Shown here piece after piece: positions 63,456 to 64,000 of a stretch of DNA of 64,000 nt. Source of the stretch: Elmis aenea (lineage: Eukaryota > Arthropoda > Insecta > Coleoptera > Elmidae); contig OX393578.1 of assembly GCA_947652605.1 (NCBI GenBank), positions 54,009,415-54,073,414 on the forward strand, read 5' to 3'. The position numbers and the translations under genes are program-made. Under the pieces are notes generated by a model. The model was not told the origin of the DNA and did no database searches. It worked only from the letters and a program-made list of their open reading frames with translations. Positions within the stretch are counted from its first letter, which is position 1, and each line of letters opens with the position of its first letter.

Positions 63456-64000
63456 AATAGGTTTTATTGTTGTTATGATTTAGTTCCAATGGATTACACA
63501 CTATACTGATAATCAAAAAAAGTATTTATTTATCAAATATCTTTCTAATTATTCAATGAAAACCAGATAATTCGATTTAAGTATTTAAAGTTGCTTCCGG
63601 TCTATTCACTATGGCGTCAGTCAATTCTGCATAGGCTATTTTGTCATTTAAAAAAAAAACCATCTCTGTCAGACGTCGCATTTTCGAATAAAAGTGCTGG
63701 TACGGGTGGTCTCCAACACCCTGTATAATATGTATGTGTTCCTTTACCTAAATGGAAACTATAAGTGAACATTTGTACCCTTATTAAAAATAATTTCGTG
63801 GGGGTGGGGGCAATCTGATTTAAAAAATAAAAATCAGAATATGTTCTGCTATAAAACTGTAATTTTGGATGATGTGACTGCTATCATTTTCTGTACGTAT
63901 TTTACGTTATTGCTTTTTCACACAGGTTAAAAATTTCTGACGTGTCTTAGAACATGGAACATGGATGATTGTTGTTGTTTTGCTATTGTCCAACAGTTTA
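63456..64000. other. No recognisable gene
   Basis: Contains a Tc1/mariner-type right end CCAACACCCTGTATA at about 63713. The window ends in AT-rich DNA. Confidence 0.5.

Overview
This window looks like intergenic or intronic DNA from a large, AT-rich insect genome. A beetle is my best guess, from the mix of Tc1/mariner, pogo-like, hAT, Penelope and non-LTR elements, but nothing here settles the order. I found no convincing multi-exon host gene, no rRNA and no intact tRNA gene. Almost every recognisable coding stretch belongs to a transposable element, and nearly all are broken. One 36-codon ORF (53779-53889) is the only candidate non-transposon coding sequence.

Layout. 1-5.6 kb: a decayed non-LTR retrotransposon tail is split by a TTAA-flanked element that itself holds two hAT-type insertions. 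Another hAT 3' end and a foldback repeat follow. 7.9-16.5 kb: an unclassified repeat family in two copies, a Jockey-like gag remnant and reverse-transcriptase scraps. 16.5-30.3 kb: the richest part, with four pogo-like elements (TA target sites, PHD-like C-terminal fingers), a hAT element housing a four-armed palindrome, a piggyBac-like transposase scrap, and one pogo-like element (27440-30233) that is almost intact except for a frameshift. 31.2-34.5 kb: a DD41D Tc1/mariner element whose transposase start is split by an inverted-duplicate mariner. 36-42.6 kb: a MITE with a gag-like ORF, a nearly intact mariner nested in a hAT end, and a Penelope-like element with GIY-YIG endonuclease and a hammerhead-ribozyme-like fold, inserted in a foldback repeat. 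43-51.9 kb: a decayed mariner, large palindromic elements and a tRNA-Thr-derived SINE. 54-64 kb: further palindromes (one with perfect 89-bp arms), two LINE 3' parts and a second copy of the 25-27 kb pogo-like family.

The window reads as a record of nested insertions. Several target-site duplications are exact, so insertion order can be inferred: LINE, then TTAA element, then hAT copies; hAT, then palindrome; 240-bp hairpin MITE, then pogo-like element; DD41D element, then inverted mariner; foldback repeat, then Penelope. Two themes recur. First, palindromic elements were built by joining two copies of one transposon end, with transposase fragments still in the arms. Second, each pogo-like family repeats its own terminal motif in its subterminal regions. 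All identifications come from reading protein motifs and repeat ends by eye; no database search was possible.
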